64,000 nt of DNA from Lepturacanthus savala (taxonomy: Eukaryota; Chordata; Actinopteri; Scombriformes; Trichiuridae). Below are positions 61,261 to 64,000 of this stretch, in pieces. Every line of letters begins with the position of its first letter. The first letter of the stretch is position 1. The notes below the pieces were generated by a model that was given only the letters and a program-made list of their open reading frames with translations, searched no databases and was not told the DNA's origin. The stretch spans positions 6,158,934 to 6,222,933 of the forward strand of contig CM060477.1 in the NCBI GenBank assembly GCA_030544235.1, read 5' to 3'. A program made the position numbers and the translations under genes.

Positions 61261-64000
61261 GACCCAAAATGACTGTATGTGTTTGAGTGTGTGCGTTTGA
61301 ATGAGTGTGTGTGTGTGGAGGGGGGTGGTTAGTGTCAGCCAGATTATCAAGAGTGTTGTGTGTTGACCCAAGCAACTCCCTGCATGACTTTAAATACTAA
61401 ATCTAAATGAACGTGACCACAGCAGGATGACTAAAATGTTACCAGATTTTTGCAAATAAATCTTCATTCTTTTTCTCAACTAGCTTGCTTTTGCTGGCAA
61501 AAATCTCTGAAAAGTAAACACAAAGAAGTCATTACAGACTTTTAGAAACAGAGACTCCTGAATTAGACTAAATTTAATCTTTGCTCTCTGAAACAAATGT
61601 GGTTACTATAAACACTTTTTTATGGTCAAAATTAAAGCACTTTTCATTTCCTTCATTCTGTTTTTATTTTTTATTTTTTTTGCTTTGTCAAAGCCCAGAC
61701 CAGTTCCAGATATCACATCAAAGCAGTCTTCCTCTGGGTTTGCCATTGCCCACTGAGAGGCAGTAGAGTTCCAGAGTTACACCCATACAATCCAAAAGGC
61801 TGCCTTTGCCTGGAGCCAAGCAAATCAAGAACACCATCCAATATCATTTGATCTCCGGCAGGCAAAACCACATTTAATCAAGGTTTGAACACACCCACAT
61901 TATACGCATCACACCGAAACACTGCCACCGGAATATTCAAAGCCCACTTTCACAGTACATAAAATTTCTATCAAAAGATAAACACGCTTTGTCCAAATCT
62001 CGCACCTGTGCTTTGATATACTATATACTTATACTTTGGAATAACAGGTTGCGATTCATTAATTCATAAGATTTAGTATGTGAACAATTTCAGCTTGAGG
62101 AACTCAAGTGCAGTCGTTTCACTTTGGTGATGAGCCAGGGCACTTAGCCAGAGGTTGCCAACATCATTTCACCCCGCTCTCACTCTGCTCTTGAATGCGC
62201 AATCAGAGCGAAACACAGGTCGCATCCTCAGCTGGGCAACCTGAGTGTTGTATATATTATGTATACATAAGTGAATGAGTGCCTTAATAAAGGTGGGGGG
62301 GGATACTGAGGCCTAAGGGCTTGGGGGGTTTTCAAGGATGGTTTGATTATACTAGAATGAAGGTTGAAAGCAAGAAAGACAAGGGTGTCTGTCTTTTCTT
62401 CTTAGTATACAAAAGATGCTAACAATACAACCAAGGATAAGAATAGAACACTATCAAAAAGAATGCTTTTAGAATAAAAACGTATTTGTAAAGCTGTGTT
62501 CTGTATTGTATAGTGAATTATGTGTGAGGAATACTAGTGTACAATGGTTTTATTTAAGAGAAATCAACATATATCATAAGGACAGACACATTGATAGAGG
62601 GTTTATGGGCTCAGTGATGGAAAAAAATAGCATGGTTATCTTTATAGGCCTGATGTTCATGCATGTGCGTGTGCGTGCATGTGTGTGTATGTACTCGTAT
62701 TTCTGTATCCCTACTTCCCTTGCTTGTGTCATTATATGTGAGTGTGTGCATGCATGTATTGTGCCTATATATCAAGGGGGATGGGGGTTGTCACAGAAAG
62801 CATGGTGCAGATTAAAAAGGGGGAGTGTGCAAAGGAGTAATGACAAGAAAGAGGGAGCCGAGGGTTCCCAAGGCAACCTGCTGCTCCCTGGCTCTTGCGA
62901 TCTGGCGTGGGGGGCCCTGTCTCATCTTGTGTTGTGCCTGAGCACCTGCACACTGTTTGCACAGGCAACAGTGATTATTTTGATGATCTCTTGGCTTGCT
63001 AGAAGCCTACATATTCGCTGATCTAACATCTCCCTCTAGATGTCATCCATTTATACAGCTGGAAATGTGCTGAGGAAATGCCATGTGCGGAGAGACAAAA
63101 AAAAGACCCGGTCCAGTAGAAGAGCAACAATCACAGCAGACCCAGAATCCACACAGAGCCTGACGGCTGAAACATTCTTGGCGCTGGAGCGATGGATTCC
63201 CTAATGATGTATTGGGGCCTAATTTCTTCTTCTTCTCTCATCAAAGTTAAGAATCTCACTGGGACCATGTCTGAATGGATCTGAGTCAGAGACATGTCAG
63301 ACAGAACAAAAAGATTGACATTTATTGGGTCACGTGCTTAATCCTGTTGAAATGACAAAAACAACACCACTGCTCCTGTAAAATGGCCAGTATTTACAGT
63401 GAGATTTACCCCTGATGACAATAACATGCAATCTTAATACATATGAGGAAAATGTGAAAAAGTGGAAATGCATGTAAAAAGAATTATGAATAGATCCCAT
63501 GATAATATACTTATTACTAGACTAGATTATTTCAGACCAACATTGCCATTTATGAAGCCCTGCTGCTAACTAATAAGTTTAGACAATCAGACTACAAAAG
63601 GGTTGTAACAGCTGAGTCAGTTGTAGACTATGTGGATATGCATAGTACCAGTCAAAACGTACAACTATTATTATCTATTATTGCCATATGAAACACTGTT
63701 AAGGCATGTAATTTTCGTACCCACAAATAGTGCAGCAGGCTATGTTTCTGTACTGTATGGGATTTCCTTAGACCTTAATTCACATTCATAATAAACTCCG
63801 GTGGAATTTGAAATAATCATGATTACTATCTGGAACAACAACAAGCTACCGTCTACACACACACTTTACCCCTCCTGAAGACCTCTGCATTTCCTGTTAG
63901 TCCCAATAATGCAGGGACAAGCAGCTCTACTTCCTGGTTCTCAGGCTGGCGAGGAAGGAACCGCAGTCTGGTCACACGGTGCTCACCGTTTCCCCTCACC
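61261..64000. other. Upstream flank of the 61 kb candidate exon; no other supported gene
   Basis: On the minus strand this would be 5' UTR and promoter of the candidate gene; a CA-rich run (complement of 61286-61318) lies just upstream of the ATG. No CpG island is evident. The 171-codon plus frame at 62506-63021 spans TG-rich sequence and has no domain. A small Tc1-type end, GTACCAGTCAAAA, lies near 63646. The last 150 bp are open in several frames and are discussed as a finding. Confidence 0.4.

Noticed and set aside
62506..63021. 171-codon plus ORF
   Set aside because: It crosses TG-rich sequence giving Val/Cys/Met runs, with no domain, splice site or conserved motif. It is probably chance.

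Overview
The window looks like teleost fish nuclear DNA, probably from a percomorph. It is AT-rich by eye and has no bacterial-style gene packing. Long runs of reading-frame-free sequence are broken by long perfect microsatellites, degenerate copies of dispersed repeats that I recall from percomorph genomes, a Tc1-like DNA transposon and a LINE scrap. No rRNA, tRNA, CRISPR array or intact long protein-coding gene was found. Identifications of repeat families rest on recall of their sequence, not on a search.

Two places could be exons of real genes, both at the edges. At 2363-2433 (+) a short open frame follows a good 3' splice site and ends in TAA; it could be the last coding exon of a gene lying to the left. 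At 61093-61260 (-) an ATG in good context opens a 56-codon frame with a signal-peptide-like hydrophobic segment, ending exactly at a consensus 5' splice site; it could be the first coding exon of a secreted or membrane protein whose later exons lie leftwards. I could not name either gene. The roughly 58 kb between them shows no convincing exon and reads as intergenic or very long intronic DNA, with scattered blocks of homeodomain, octamer and RFX-like sites that may be conserved regulatory elements.

Layout. 1-5.5 kb: possible terminal exon, then non-coding DNA with a hairpin-bearing repeat at 2.7-2.85 kb. 5.5-9 kb: fragment of a terminal-repeat MITE (5.5 kb) and a ~1 kb imperfect palindrome (7.82-8.81 kb). 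9-13 kb: regulatory-looking non-coding DNA. 16-28.3 kb: dispersed repeat copies (16.0, 18.2, 24.4, 28.0 kb), TG and TA arrays, and a short palindromic element at 26.5 kb related to the 8 kb one. 30-42 kb: mostly single-copy DNA, MITE fragment at 33.2 kb, GT array plus hairpin at 35.1 kb, pyrimidine-rich belt at 38.2-38.75 kb, head-to-head Tc1-type ends at 40.45 kb. 43.5-50.6 kb: LINE ORF2 fragment abutting a TA array, a long TG array, a near full-length MITE at 47.75-48.1 kb, and a 460-bp GATA/GACA compound array. 54.2-56.2 kb: Tc1-like transposon inside an older repeat. 59.3 kb: another dispersed repeat. 61.1 kb: candidate first exon.

The protein-level content is almost entirely transposon debris. 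The two candidate exons, the GATA/GACA array and the long palindrome are the parts most worth following up. I saw no convincing sign of a new multi-gene system.
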